Under the pieces are notes generated by a model. It searched no databases and was not told where the DNA came from. It saw only the letters and a list, made by a program, of their open reading frames with translations. DNA of 33,778 nt from Flavobacterium sp. UGB4466. Lineage in GTDB: Bacteria > Bacteroidota > Bacteroidia > Flavobacteriales > Flavobacteriaceae. The stretch spans positions 1 to 33,778 of the forward strand of contig NZ_CAGKLC010000052.1 in the NCBI RefSeq assembly GCF_903469665.1, read 5' to 3'. Position numbers and translations under genes: made by a program. Below are positions 15,669-22,641 of this stretch, piece after piece (the first letter of the stretch is position 1; each line of letters opens with the position of its first letter).

Positions 15669-16823
15669 ATGATAATCAATTTAGCTGACACTGAAATGAT
15701 GCTGTCGTTTGCTGAGGAAATGGCTTATAACGGCCATCGATTTGCCGCCTTTAATACCGATGAGGTGACTGATACCGACACAATTGAGTTTTTTAGAAAC
15801 CCATTGGATGCGAAGGAGTACTGTCTGGTTATGACCAATGATGCTAATTATTTTCAGAGCCTGCCGGTTGAATCAGTTATTGATGACTTACGAGCAGTTT
15901 TAGAGAGCGGAATTAATACGTCCGATAATGAAGCTTTTGAACTTATTGGATTTGCCAAGCTGTTTAGGGAGAATAAAGAAATATTACATAACAACTTAAA
16001 GACAAATATTATGAATCAGAAAAATTTTGAATTCCTGAAAGACCAGCTGAAATACACTGGTTTTGGAGAGACGTTTGATGCTGAACTTAGAGAGAAAATG
16101 ATGAAAGGTGATCAGGATTTTAAAATCATGCACACCGGCATTATGAACAATGGTGTTCCAAATAACGATATCCTAACTGTAGATTTAAATTTCAAAAAGT
16201 CTGAGCAGACCGATATGTATTTTTTTAATTCCTATCACGTCAATCTGCAGAAAGAAGAGAACAAGCCTGGTCTGGAACACACCTTTTACATCAACAAAGA
16301 CAGCGCCAGTATTACAATGAAAGAGGCTTATAATTTGATGGAAGGCAGATCTGTCAATAAAGATCTTAAAAATAAAGAAGGGGAGAGCTACAATTGCTGG
16401 TTAAAAATGAACTTCAAAGAATCAGATTCTCAGGGAAATTTTAAACTCAATCAATACCATCAGAACTACGGGTATGATCTGGAAGCAAGTCTGGCAAAAC
16501 ATTCAATCAAGGAACTGAATACTCCGAAGTATAAAGAAGACCTTTTGAATTCGCTAAAGAAAGGAAACCTTCAGTCGGCGACTTTTGTTGTCGGCGGTAC
16601 TGAAAGTAAAATGTTTGTGGAGGCAAATCCCCAGTTTAAGACTGTTAATGTTTATGATGAAAATTTACAAAGAATTAATCATCGAGAGAGCAAGGAAGAA
16701 AAAAAGGCTGAATCTCAAAAAGAATCAGTATCTAAAGATCAAAAAAAAAATCTAGATTCTGATGAAGGTGATTCAGGGAGGAAAGATAATAAAGTAAAGA
16801 AAAGAAAAACTCCTTCACTTTAA
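15669..16823 (+). CDS. Element-associated uncharacterised protein
   Basis: A 384-aa soluble protein of a type common in Bacteroidota mobile elements, often found near topoisomerase or transfer genes (DUF3945-like segments; assignment by eye). Recognisable parts are TMKEAYNLMEGRSVNKDLKN, SYNCWLKMNFKES, YHQNYGYDLEASLAKHSIKEL and FVEANPQFKTVNVYD, between about residues 215 and 340. The last ~40 residues are a very charged Lys/Glu/Asp tail, suggesting nucleic-acid or protein contact. No signal peptide, no catalytic motif. It is tightly linked to traN (15 bp) and to the following winged-helix gene (5 bp), so it belongs to the same transcript. Function unknown. Confidence 0.68.
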   Translation: MIINLADTEMMLSFAEEMAYNGHRFAAFNTDEVTDTDTIEFFRNPLDAKEYCLVMTNDANYFQSLPVESVIDDLRAVLESGINTSDNEAFELIGFAKLFRENKEILHNNLKTNIMNQKNFEFLKDQLKYTGFGETFDAELREKMMKGDQDFKIMHTGIMNNGVPNNDILTVDLNFKKSEQTDMYFFNSYHVNLQKEENKPGLEHTFYINKDSASITMKEAYNLMEGRSVNKDLKNKEGESYNCWLKMNFKESDSQGNFKLNQYHQNYGYDLEASLAKHSIKELNTPKYKEDLLNSLKKGNLQSATFVVGGTESKMFVEANPQFKTVNVYDENLQRINHRESKEEKKAESQKESVSKDQKKNLDSDEGDSGRKDNKVKKRKTPSL

Positions 16824-16828
16824 AAGTT

Positions 16829-17131
16829 ATGGAAAAATTAAAGCCTTTATCGGATTTTTTCATCGCAATAGAGAATGATTACCGGATTAGTCCGATGCAT
16901 ATTGCCATTTATGCAGCTCTATTACAATTTAGATCCGTTAAGGGCTTTATTAATCCAATTTTTGTCTTTAGCTCGGAGATTATTGTTATTGCTAAAGTTT
17001 CTTCAGCAAATACGTATCATAAATGTGTCCAAGAGCTTCATCAGTATGGATACATAAAGTATAGACCATCTTTTAAAAAAAATCGTGGAAGTGAAGTATA
17101 TTTTTTGTTTTCAGCTGACGCGGACATCTAA
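16829..17131 (+). CDS. Small winged-helix DNA-binding protein (copy A)
   Basis: A 100-aa protein that looks like a single winged-helix domain. MHIAIYAALLQFRS, then a helix leading to SSANTYHKCVQELHQYGYIKYRPSF, reads as scaffold helix, recognition helix and wing, with the TYHK...L..GYIKY.PS motif. The same motif recurs in the gene at 17429-17749, so the two are paralogues. It overlaps no neighbour and follows the 384-aa gene by 5 bp. Proteins of this kind occur near integrases of flavobacterial elements. A role in controlling excision, integration or replication is inferred from position. Confidence 0.68.
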   Translation: MEKLKPLSDFFIAIENDYRISPMHIAIYAALLQFRSVKGFINPIFVFSSEIIVIAKVSSANTYHKCVQELHQYGYIKYRPSFKKNRGSEVYFLFSADADI

Positions 17132-17166
17132 AGATTCTGCAATTAATAATTTTATGAAATTGTACT

Positions 17167-17442
17167 ATGAATGAAATTGTAACCAAGGAAGATCTGAGAC
17201 AGTTTGGTCTTCTTCTAGTAGATAAAATAGAGGCTGTATTTAAAGATAAGGATTCTGGACGGAAAGAAACTTTGGAACCAGAGTGGATTAAAAGCAAGTC
17301 TGTGAGAAAACTGCTTGATATTTCAGCAGGTTCAGTACAGAATCTTAGAACAAGCCAAAAAGTCCGTTTCAAAAAAGTGCTTGGCTCGTATTACTACAAT
17401 AAAGAAGATCTTCAAAAACTATTTGATGATGATAAACACTAA
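17167..17442 (+). CDS. Excisionase-like HTH protein
   Basis: A 91-aa protein with a MerR/Xis-type (HTH_17-like) helix-turn-helix in the C-terminal half. WIKSKSVRKLLDISAGSVQNL is followed by RFKKVLGSYYYNKEDLQKLF, where the YYYNKEDL piece is the typical wing. The N-terminal half is helical and charged. It is one gene away from the tyrosine recombinase, which is convergent, and sits between two related winged-helix genes. Small HTH proteins beside integrases commonly act as recombination directionality factors. That function is likely but not shown by the sequence. Confidence 0.75.
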   Translation: MNEIVTKEDLRQFGLLLVDKIEAVFKDKDSGRKETLEPEWIKSKSVRKLLDISAGSVQNLRTSQKVRFKKVLGSYYYNKEDLQKLFDDDKH

Positions 17443-17749
17443 AAGATTAAAAGAAAGCTATATAATGAGTTATCTGTCAATGTATAGTAATGATCCTAAA
17501 CTAAATGTCTGGCATCTATCAATTTTGACAGCAATACTGGGATTAGGCTATAGGCAGGGACAAAGAAGAAGGATTAAAGTCAGCCGCAGTAAAATTATGG
17601 AGCTGTCACATGTGAATACGTTACCGACTTATCATAAGTATTTTAAACAGCTTCAGGATTTAGGATACATTAAGTACACCCCATCTTATCATCCCGGATA
17701 TAAAAGCGAAGTTAAGTTATGTAAAAAGAGGCTATCTCAAAATATTTGA
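17429..17749 (+). CDS. Small winged-helix DNA-binding protein (copy B)
   Basis: A 106-aa protein paralogous to the one at 16829. It shares the motif TYHKYFKQLQDLGYIKYTPSY and ends in basic residues (KLCKKRLSQNI). The start is ambiguous: ATG at 17429 overlaps the end of the excisionase-like gene and would couple translation; ATG at 17465 gives a 94-aa protein beginning MSYLSMYSND. I favour 17429 because MINTKRLKESYI adds a plausible first helix. The frame opens even further upstream to 17315, inside the previous gene, which I reject. The last nine codons lie inside the terminator hairpin at 17724-17762. Confidence 0.65.
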   Translation: MINTKRLKESYIMSYLSMYSNDPKLNVWHLSILTAILGLGYRQGQRRRIKVSRSKIMELSHVNTLPTYHKYFKQLQDLGYIKYTPSYHPGYKSEVKLCKKRLSQNI

Positions 17750-17762
17750 GATAGCCTCTTTT
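17724..17762. terminator. Bidirectional terminator between operon and integrase
   Basis: AAAAGAGGCTATCTCAAA pairs perfectly with its complement across a 3-base loop (ATA), with A-runs on one side and T-runs on the other, so it works in both directions. It serves the convergent winged-helix gene and integrase. It overlaps the last codons of the former. Confidence 0.85.
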
Positions 17763-17790
17763 AAGTTTAAAGATATTTTAAAATTATTTA

Positions 17791-19098
17791 TCATGAAGAA
17801 ATGTTGTATTTCTTTTTGATTGCCTGAATTTCCTTTTCGAGCCTGCTGAGAACCGTCAAATCAGGCTTAGACATTTTGGACCCAGTTTTATTGAGTTTTT
17901 TATTGAGAATAGACATTTCACGTCCGATTGTGGCTTGCTCAGTTATAGCATATGCCTCAGTCTGTTTTACCGATGCATGACCCAGCAGTTCTTTAACTAC
18001 ATTAATAGGGACGTTGTTATTTAGGGTTACCGTGCTTCCGAAAGTCCGACGAGCCATATGAGTGTTGAGCGTAAAAGGAAAACCGCACAATACCGCAACT
18101 TCTTTCAGATACTCGTTCATCTTCTGATTTGAAGAAACTGGAAGCACGGTACCGCGCTGAATACAGAGAGGATTGTCTTTATACTTTTCAATTATTTTTA
18201 GTGCTTGGGGAAGAAGAGGGACATTAAATGATGAATTGGTTTTCTGCCTTTCAGACATAATCCACAGGTTTCCGTCAATACCTTTTTTGATATCAGTCTT
18301 TTTTAATTGGTATGCATCGATGTAAGCCAGTCCGGTGTAGCATTGGAATACAAATACATCCCTTACGACATTAAGCCTGTCAGTTGTGAAATAATGACTC
18401 TCCAGTTCGTACAATTCCTGTGCGGTGAGTGGTTTTTTTACCAGTTTTGTTTTACGTCCCTTAAAGTTCTTAAATGGGTCCTTGGTGATTAACTCCTTAT
18501 CAATGGCGCGGATTACAATCTTTTTGAAATTTGCAATATACTTTAGGGTGGTGTTGTTGCTGCAGTCGCGTACAGTTCTAAGGTAAAACTCGAAGTCCTT
18601 TACAAACTCAAGATTCAAATCCGCAAATTCAAGATCGTGCTTTTTAAGCTTGAATTTTATAAAAGCAGTCAAATGGTTTTTAGTAATGGTAAACCGGTCA
18701 AGGGTGCCTTTTGCATAGCCTTTTCCAAGAAGCGCCTCCATTTCATCATTATGCTTTTGAAATTCTTCGAGCACCTTAATCTTTGGCGCTGTCCTTCCCA
18801 AGACCTCGTCCATAATTTTCTCAGCGGTTATGGTTTTGCCGCTGTACATCATTTCGGTTTTGATTTCATTGATTTTTAAAGTCAGCGAATCCAAAAAGAA
18901 GTTCAGCGACTTTGCATCTTCCTTTGAGCCGACCGCTCTTTCGAACCTTTGATCCCATCGTGTATTATCCCATTTTCTCTTAGTTGAACTTTCCTTACGG
19001 ATACCGTCAACAGTTATTCTGAAATATACGATCCATTCTTTACTTTCTATTTTGGGTCTTTTTAAAAAGAATCCCAAACCAAAACTGCTTTCCAACAT
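17791..19098 (-). CDS. Tyrosine recombinase (integrase) of the element
   Basis: A 435-aa site-specific recombinase of the Bacteroidota type: an N-terminal arm-binding domain (about 1-105), a SAM-like core-binding domain (about 107-205) and a catalytic domain (about 222-400). The visible active-site residues are Lys286, His347, Arg350 (HMARR), His374 (LLGHAS) and nucleophile Tyr383 (TEAYA). At the position of the first catalytic Arg it has Ala258 (CYTGLAYID), a substitution also normal in many Bacteroidota integrases; IntDOT lacks this Arg as well. The C-terminal 35 residues form a basic coiled-coil tail. It is convergent with the element operon and lies 292 bp from tRNA-Tyr. Probably intact. 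Confidence 0.92.
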   Translation of the reverse strand: MLESSFGLGFFLKRPKIESKEWIVYFRITVDGIRKESSTKRKWDNTRWDQRFERAVGSKEDAKSLNFFLDSLTLKINEIKTEMMYSGKTITAEKIMDEVLGRTAPKIKVLEEFQKHNDEMEALLGKGYAKGTLDRFTITKNHLTAFIKFKLKKHDLEFADLNLEFVKDFEFYLRTVRDCSNNTTLKYIANFKKIVIRAIDKELITKDPFKNFKGRKTKLVKKPLTAQELYELESHYFTTDRLNVVRDVFVFQCYTGLAYIDAYQLKKTDIKKGIDGNLWIMSERQKTNSSFNVPLLPQALKIIEKYKDNPLCIQRGTVLPVSSNQKMNEYLKEVAVLCGFPFTLNTHMARRTFGSTVTLNNNVPINVVKELLGHASVKQTEAYAITEQATIGREMSILNKKLNKTGSKMSKPDLTVLSRLEKEIQAIKKKYNISS

Positions 19099-19198
19099 AA
19101 TCCTACTTTTTAAATTAATAAATGTAGAATAATATTACTGTCAAATCAAGTCGTTAATCTCGTTAACCCCTGTAATATATGGGATTTTTGCTGTTTCT

Positions 19199-19241
19199 GG
19201 TGCACTTTTCTGCGCACCGGAAAGTGCACCGATTCTGCACC
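19199..19241. repeat. GCACC repeat array beside the integrase, candidate arm sites
   Basis: GCACC occurs in direct orientation starting at 19214, 19226 and 19237 (spacing 12 and 11), with GGTGCAC in the opposite orientation at 19199-19205. The array lies between the integrase start and the tRNA-Tyr terminator. Spacing of about one helical turn beside an integrase gene fits arm-type integrase or Xis binding sites (inference). Confidence 0.45.
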
Positions 19242-19287
19242 TTTAATTTTGTGAGAATTTATAAATATTGAAAACAGGCCTTAAAGC

Positions 19288-19322
19288 AAAAAAGCCAGTA
19301 AATCATCGGATTTACTGGCTTT
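19288..19322 (-). terminator. Terminator of tRNA-Tyr
   Basis: AAAGCCAGTAAATC pairs perfectly with GATTTACTGGCTTT around a 4-base loop, with the T-run on the minus strand. It is about 70 bases past the 3' end of the tRNA gene. If it is native to the chromosome, the element boundary lies to its left. Confidence 0.82.
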
Positions 19323-19389
19323 AAGACATTTTTTGTGGCTTTTTGAAAAGATTGAAAAATTTAAATTTTCATGCTTTTCGGCCTTTCCG

Positions 19390-19470
19390 TGGGGAGAGCA
19401 GGATTCGAACCTGCGAAGTTCACACAGCAGATTTACAGTCTGCCCTCGTTGGCCGCTTGAGTATCTCCCC
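19390..19470 (-). tRNA. tRNA-Tyr (GTA anticodon)
   Basis: Read on the minus strand it begins GGGGAGA and ends TCTCCCC plus discriminator A, giving a 7-bp acceptor stem. The D-arm region CAAGCGGCCAACG, the anticodon stem-loop CAGACTGTAAATCTG with GTA, a long variable arm (class II) and the T-arm sequence GGTTCGAATCC match bacterial tRNA-Tyr. CCA is not fully encoded; the gene is followed by CGG. The neighbouring integrase makes it a natural candidate integration target, but the gene is complete and no second copy of its 3' end was found in the window. Confidence 0.95.
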
Positions 19471-19511
19471 GAAGGCTTTGTATTGTTGCGCTTTGTTGTT
19501 CTAAGCGGTTG

Positions 19512-19542
19512 CAAATATAGGAAGGTTTTTGATGTTTGCAAA
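19512..19542 (-). promoter_or_regulatory. Promoter of tRNA-Tyr
   Basis: On the minus strand TTTG (19542-19539) is followed after exactly 19 bases by TATATTTG (19519-19512), a full match to the Bacteroidota consensus. The predicted start is about 35 bases upstream of the mature tRNA 5' end. Confidence 0.8.
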
Positions 19543-20040
19543 CAAAAAATGCACTTAATTTTAAGTTAGTTTTACATTGTTTTTTTAATTCGTTGGAATT
19601 GAATAAAGTAAAAATAATTTTTTTTAGGTGTTTTTTTTAAAGTAGGGTTATTTTTACAAGGTACAACTGATTATTTGTTTGTTTTTTGGTTTTTTAAAAC
19701 GTTTTAAATACTGTCTCTTCTCGGAAAGCAGTAGCAAATACTAGTTAAATCAAATCAATCTATTCTCAAATGTTTGACATTTGTTCACGTGGAAATCTGA
19801 AGCCTGATGTAGATAGATAGGTTTCGATCTTCTTTTGGTAGGTTGTGTCTTCAAACTTTTTCAGATAGTTTTTTTCTTTGAAATTAAGCGCTAATTTTTT
19901 TATTTGTGAATAGGTTAAAAGAAAGGTTGTTTGTGTCTTAAATGAAGGTTATTGGGATTGATAAGATGTGTTTTGTTTTTTAGTACTAAAGAGTATCTCT
20001 TGGGATTGGTCTTTTAATCTGGCAGTAAAATATAAAAACA

Positions 20041-20068
20041 AAAAAATCTCCACTAGGGAGATTTTTTT
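20041..20068. terminator. Terminator of the thioredoxin-lipoprotein gene
   Basis: AAAAAATCTCC and GGGAGATTTTTT form an AT-rich-ended hairpin with T-runs on both strands. It starts about 22 bases past the stop codon at 20091. Confidence 0.75.
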
Positions 20069-20090
20069 GTTTTATTTCTGAAAGGAAATA

Positions 20091-21257
20091 TTATTTGGCT
20101 AAAAGCTCAATTATTTTTGCTCTTAATTCCGGACCTCTTAAATCCTGAGCAACTACTTTTCCTGATGCATCAAGAATAAAAGTTGCCGGAATAGATTCAA
20201 CACCATATTGTTTTGCAATTGGCTCATCCCAAAATTTTAAGTTTGAAACTTGCGTCCAGGTTAGTCCGTCTTTTGCGATGGCTTCTTTCCAGGCAGCAGC
20301 CTCTTTGTCTAATGAAACTCCTATAATATTTAAACCTTTAGCATGTAATTCTTTGTAAATAGCTACCACATTAGGGTTTTCTTTTCTGCATGGACCACAC
20401 CATGATGCCCAGAAATCAACGATAGTTACTTTGCCTAAGCTTTCTTTAAGCGAAACTACTTTTCCTTGTGGATTTGGAGCCGAAAAATCTGCTCTTCATT
20501 TAGGGCTTCCAACAGGAGCTGCTGATGCACCAACTGCAGGATTTTTCATTTGTCCTAGTTTAGTTTTGATTTCTTTTCCAGGAGTAGAGTTTTTTAAAGA
20601 CTCGTCTAAAGAGTTGTATAAACCTTCCGCTTTTTTGATGTCAGTGCTTGGGTCATTAATCATGCTTTGAATAATTAAAGCAGAGATAAATGCTTTTGGG
20701 TGAGTCTCAGCGTAAGCTAAATATTTCTTTTTAGAGTTTTCCTGAACTTCTGTTTGAAGTGTCATGTATTGTTTCATCAAGCTATTGATCGTTGCAGTAT
20801 CTTGAGCTTGTTGAGCTTGTTGCATTTTTTGAGTGTTTTTCTTTTGGAAATCAACTAAACCTTTTTGAGTTTTTGTCATATCCTCATTGAATTTTACATA
20901 CTCGTCATTGTTGTAAGTACCTGAAATTTTAGATTTGTGGATACTGTCTTTGTCAACTGCAACAGTAATTTCTCCTGTTTCTAAGATGAATGGAATTGGG
21001 CCATTAGCTCCCTGAACAATTAAAGTATGAAAAGCTGGTTCTGTTACTTTTCCTTTAATTTCGAATTTTCCGTTTTCAACTTTTACGGTGTCAAGAGATA
21101 CAGCCATTTTTGTTGTTGGATCCTGACCTTGAAGAATGATTGTTTTTCCGTTTTCGATACCGGTTGCAGTTCCTGTAATTAGGTATTCTCCGTCTTTAAC
21201 TTTGCTGCAAGAAATAATCGCTGCAGAAGCAGTTAGTAAAAAAAGTATTTTTTTCAT
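20091..21257 (-). pseudogene. DUF4369/thioredoxin-like lipoprotein interrupted by in-frame TGA
   Basis: One reading frame of 388 codons carries a TlpA/ResA-like envelope thioredoxin: a lipoprotein signal (MKKILFLLTASAAIISC, Cys17), a DUF4369 domain (about 22-120), a helical Gln-rich segment (about 128-225) and a thioredoxin domain (about 255-388) with the redox motif WCGPC at 286-290. Codon 254 (20496-20498) is TGA, between the helical part and the thioredoxin domain. Before it the frame reads PVGSPK, after it RADFSAPNPQGKVVSLKESL, where homologues run on through a similar AP-D-F-S-AP-N junction. The two halves are in the same frame, so this is a nonsense change, not a frameshift. As written, translation gives a 253-aa lipoprotein without the redox domain. 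A sequencing error, a real pseudogene or readthrough are all possible. Confidence 0.82.
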
Positions 21258-21465
21258 TATAAAAAATTAATTAGTTAATTGATTTGTGCAACAAAAGTAT
21301 TTAAAATTATAAAACATAAAGAATTTTGGAACCTAAAATTTTGTTATTGTTTTTTTAGGTTTAATTGTCATGTAATCAGAAGGTTTTTGAGGTTTATTTG
21401 ATTTAAAACTCTTAATTATATCGTTATAATGAAAATAAATAACGTTTTTTTTAATTTTTACGCAT

Positions 21466-21496
21466 AAAAAAAGCACTCTGTTGAGAGAGTGCTTTT
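21466..21496. terminator. Terminator of the KTSC gene
   Basis: AAAAGCACTCT pairs with AGAGTGCTTTT around a short loop, with T-runs in both directions. It lies just past the stop of the minus-strand gene ending at 21517. Confidence 0.8.
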
Positions 21497-21516
21497 GTAG
21501 ATATTTTGGTATAAAT

Positions 21517-21957
21517 CTATTCTTGATTCGTTTTCTTTCTCCATGTGAAAGAATTAAGAATGTGTCTTTTTGCAAATCTTCCAGGAGAATCAGCATTTAC
21601 CATTTTAACGTAAGTTGCTTTAGGAACACTAATGTATTCGTAAACACTTCCGTTAGAGAAATCGATAATTAAACGACCTTCAACAAATTTATAATCAGTA
21701 ATTGAACAAGTCGAAATCGTTTCAGTGTATTCTGGTAAATTAAGTTTAATCGTTTCAGGATTAATACTTACCAAGAAGTGATAAGCCTCAATAATAGCTT
21801 TACTTTTTTCTTCTGCAGCTTTTAGACCAGCATCATCACCTTGAAATTTATCAGGATGAGATTCTTTCATCGCATTACGATAGATTGTTTTTAAATCTTT
21901 TAATTCAGCAGTTTTGTCTACGTTTAGTAACTTGCGGTATTCAACTATTTTTTTCAT
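21517..21957 (-). CDS. J-domain and KTSC-domain protein
   Basis: A 146-aa cytosolic protein with two parts. Residues about 5-68 are a J-domain-like segment with the HPD motif at 34-36 (MKESHPDKFQG), which in DnaJ proteins stimulates Hsp70 ATPase. Residues about 80-140 match the KTSC domain (FVEGRLIIDFSNGSVYEYISVP, then RFAKRHILNSF), a small domain of unknown function often seen in RNA- or stress-related proteins. The pairing is found in other Flavobacteriia, so it is a conserved architecture. It is followed by a strong terminator and appears monocistronic. A chaperone-adaptor role is inference. Confidence 0.85.
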   Translation of the reverse strand: MKKIVEYRKLLNVDKTAELKDLKTIYRNAMKESHPDKFQGDDAGLKAAEEKSKAIIEAYHFLVSINPETIKLNLPEYTETISTCSITDYKFVEGRLIIDFSNGSVYEYISVPKATYVKMVNADSPGRFAKRHILNSFTWRKKTNQE

Positions 21958-22122
21958 AAATAAAAGGTAACTTCTTGTCTATTAGTTTGAAATGATTGTT
22001 TTTTACTTCAAAACGACAAATTTTTTGCAAAGGTACACTTTTTTTTAACTTTTTACTTTTGAGCGGAAAAATATTTGTTTTTGTTTGAGGTTTATGATTG
22101 CGGGGTCTGAGTAGTAGAGGTA

Positions 22123-22160
22123 CTTAACCGCAAAAAAACGTAAGTTTTTTTGCGGTTAAG
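22123..22160. repeat. Perfect 17-bp inverted repeat (4-base loop)
   Basis: The arms CTTAACCGCAAAAAAAC and GTTTTTTTGCGGTTAAG flank GTAA. It resembles the intergenic hairpin elements scattered through flavobacterial genomes. It could also serve as a transcription terminator for the minus-strand gene at 22301, since the T-tracts lie within the stem. Confidence 0.7.
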
Positions 22161-22241
22161 CCGTACTCCAAAAGCGAAGTTCGCAAAGCTTCATAAATAA
22201 AAACTTTGCGAACTTTGCGTAAATCTTTGCGTTAAAAGTGA

Positions 22242-22291
22242 CCTGAAACCTAAAACCTGAAACCTAAAACTTGAAACCTGAAACCTGAAAC
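22242..22291. repeat. Heptamer tandem repeat C[C/T]T[G/A]AAA, 7 units
   Basis: Seven consecutive units of the form CCTGAAA, CCTAAAA or CTTGAAA. A second array of the same unit and orientation lies at 23360-23402, so the pair brackets the three small genes 22301-23327. Such arrays vary in length between strains. Confidence 0.75.
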
Positions 22292-22300
22292 TAATCTTTA

Positions 22301-22552
22301 TTACTTGTTCTCCGGTTTATTATTAGCCTTATCGAAGTTTTTAGATTTTTTTGGATACTTATCATAGCTAATATCGCTTGGGTTTTCGATGATAGATTTA
22401 ATCGTGATCCAATCCCCTATATTAAAGTTAGTATGTGCGATTTTATAGTCTAAAAGGTACTCACCACAAAAATAGTTGTTGTTTTCATCTTTTTCTATGA
22501 TGCCCGTATAAATTCCTTTTTGCAGCATTTTCCCTTGTGGATCTTTAGACAT
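22301..22552 (-). CDS. Small conserved-type protein, unknown
   Basis: An 83-aa soluble protein not assigned to a family. The N-terminal ~60 residues look like a small beta-fold (KGIYTGIIEKDENNNYFCGEYLLDYKIAH, then GDWITIKSII), and the last ~20 are a polar Lys/Asn-rich tail. It starts at an ATG at 22552, 89 bp from the divergent gene starting at 22642, so the two share an upstream region. The ATG choice is the only one giving the beginning MSKDPQGKM. Function cannot be inferred. Confidence 0.6.
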   Translation of the reverse strand: MSKDPQGKMLQKGIYTGIIEKDENNNYFCGEYLLDYKIAHTNFNIGDWITIKSIIENPSDISYDKYPKKSKNFDKANNKPENK

Positions 22553-22641
22553 AATTTTGTTTGTTTTAAAATTGAAGTTGCAAAGTTAATCATTATTATG
22601 TTTGTTTTAGGGAGTTCTTGACAATCTCAGTATATTTGCAC

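Larger units (their letters stand above)
19471..20090. other. Long intergenic region upstream of tRNA-Tyr
   Basis: This gap of about 620 bp lies between tRNA-Tyr and the next minus-strand gene. It contains the tRNA promoter (19512-19542) at one end and a terminator hairpin (20041-20068) at the other. Between about 19570 and 20030 the DNA is T-rich, without a convincing ORF. A small inverted repeat AAATGT-TTG-ACATTT lies near 19770. I see no gene here. Confidence 0.6.
21958..22300. other. Repeat-rich intergenic region
   Basis: This 343-bp gap between two minus-strand genes contains a perfect 17-bp stem with a 4-base loop (22123-22160, arms CTTAACCGCAAAAAAAC and its complement). Then come several copies of TTTGCG/CGCAAA (22161-22235) that include a 10-bp inverted repeat GTTCGCAAAG...CTTTGCGAAC, and a heptamer tandem repeat (22241-22291). 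No gene is evident. Confidence 0.6.

Noticed and set aside
19390..19420. tRNA-Tyr 3' end as a direct-repeat attachment site
   Set aside because: I searched the rest of the window by eye for GGGGAGAGCAGGATTCGAAC and parts of it and found no second copy; it may lie outside the window.
19655..19675. ACAAGGTACAACT resembling the GTAC repeats at 5506-5535, as possible paired element ends
   Set aside because: The match is about 13 bases with an indel in AT-rich DNA and lies beyond the tRNA promoter, so chance is the better explanation.
20496..20498. TGA as a selenocysteine codon
   Set aside because: The codon is in a linker about 33 residues before the CGPC motif, not at a redox position; no selenoprotein machinery is visible and related proteins have no Cys there that I know of.
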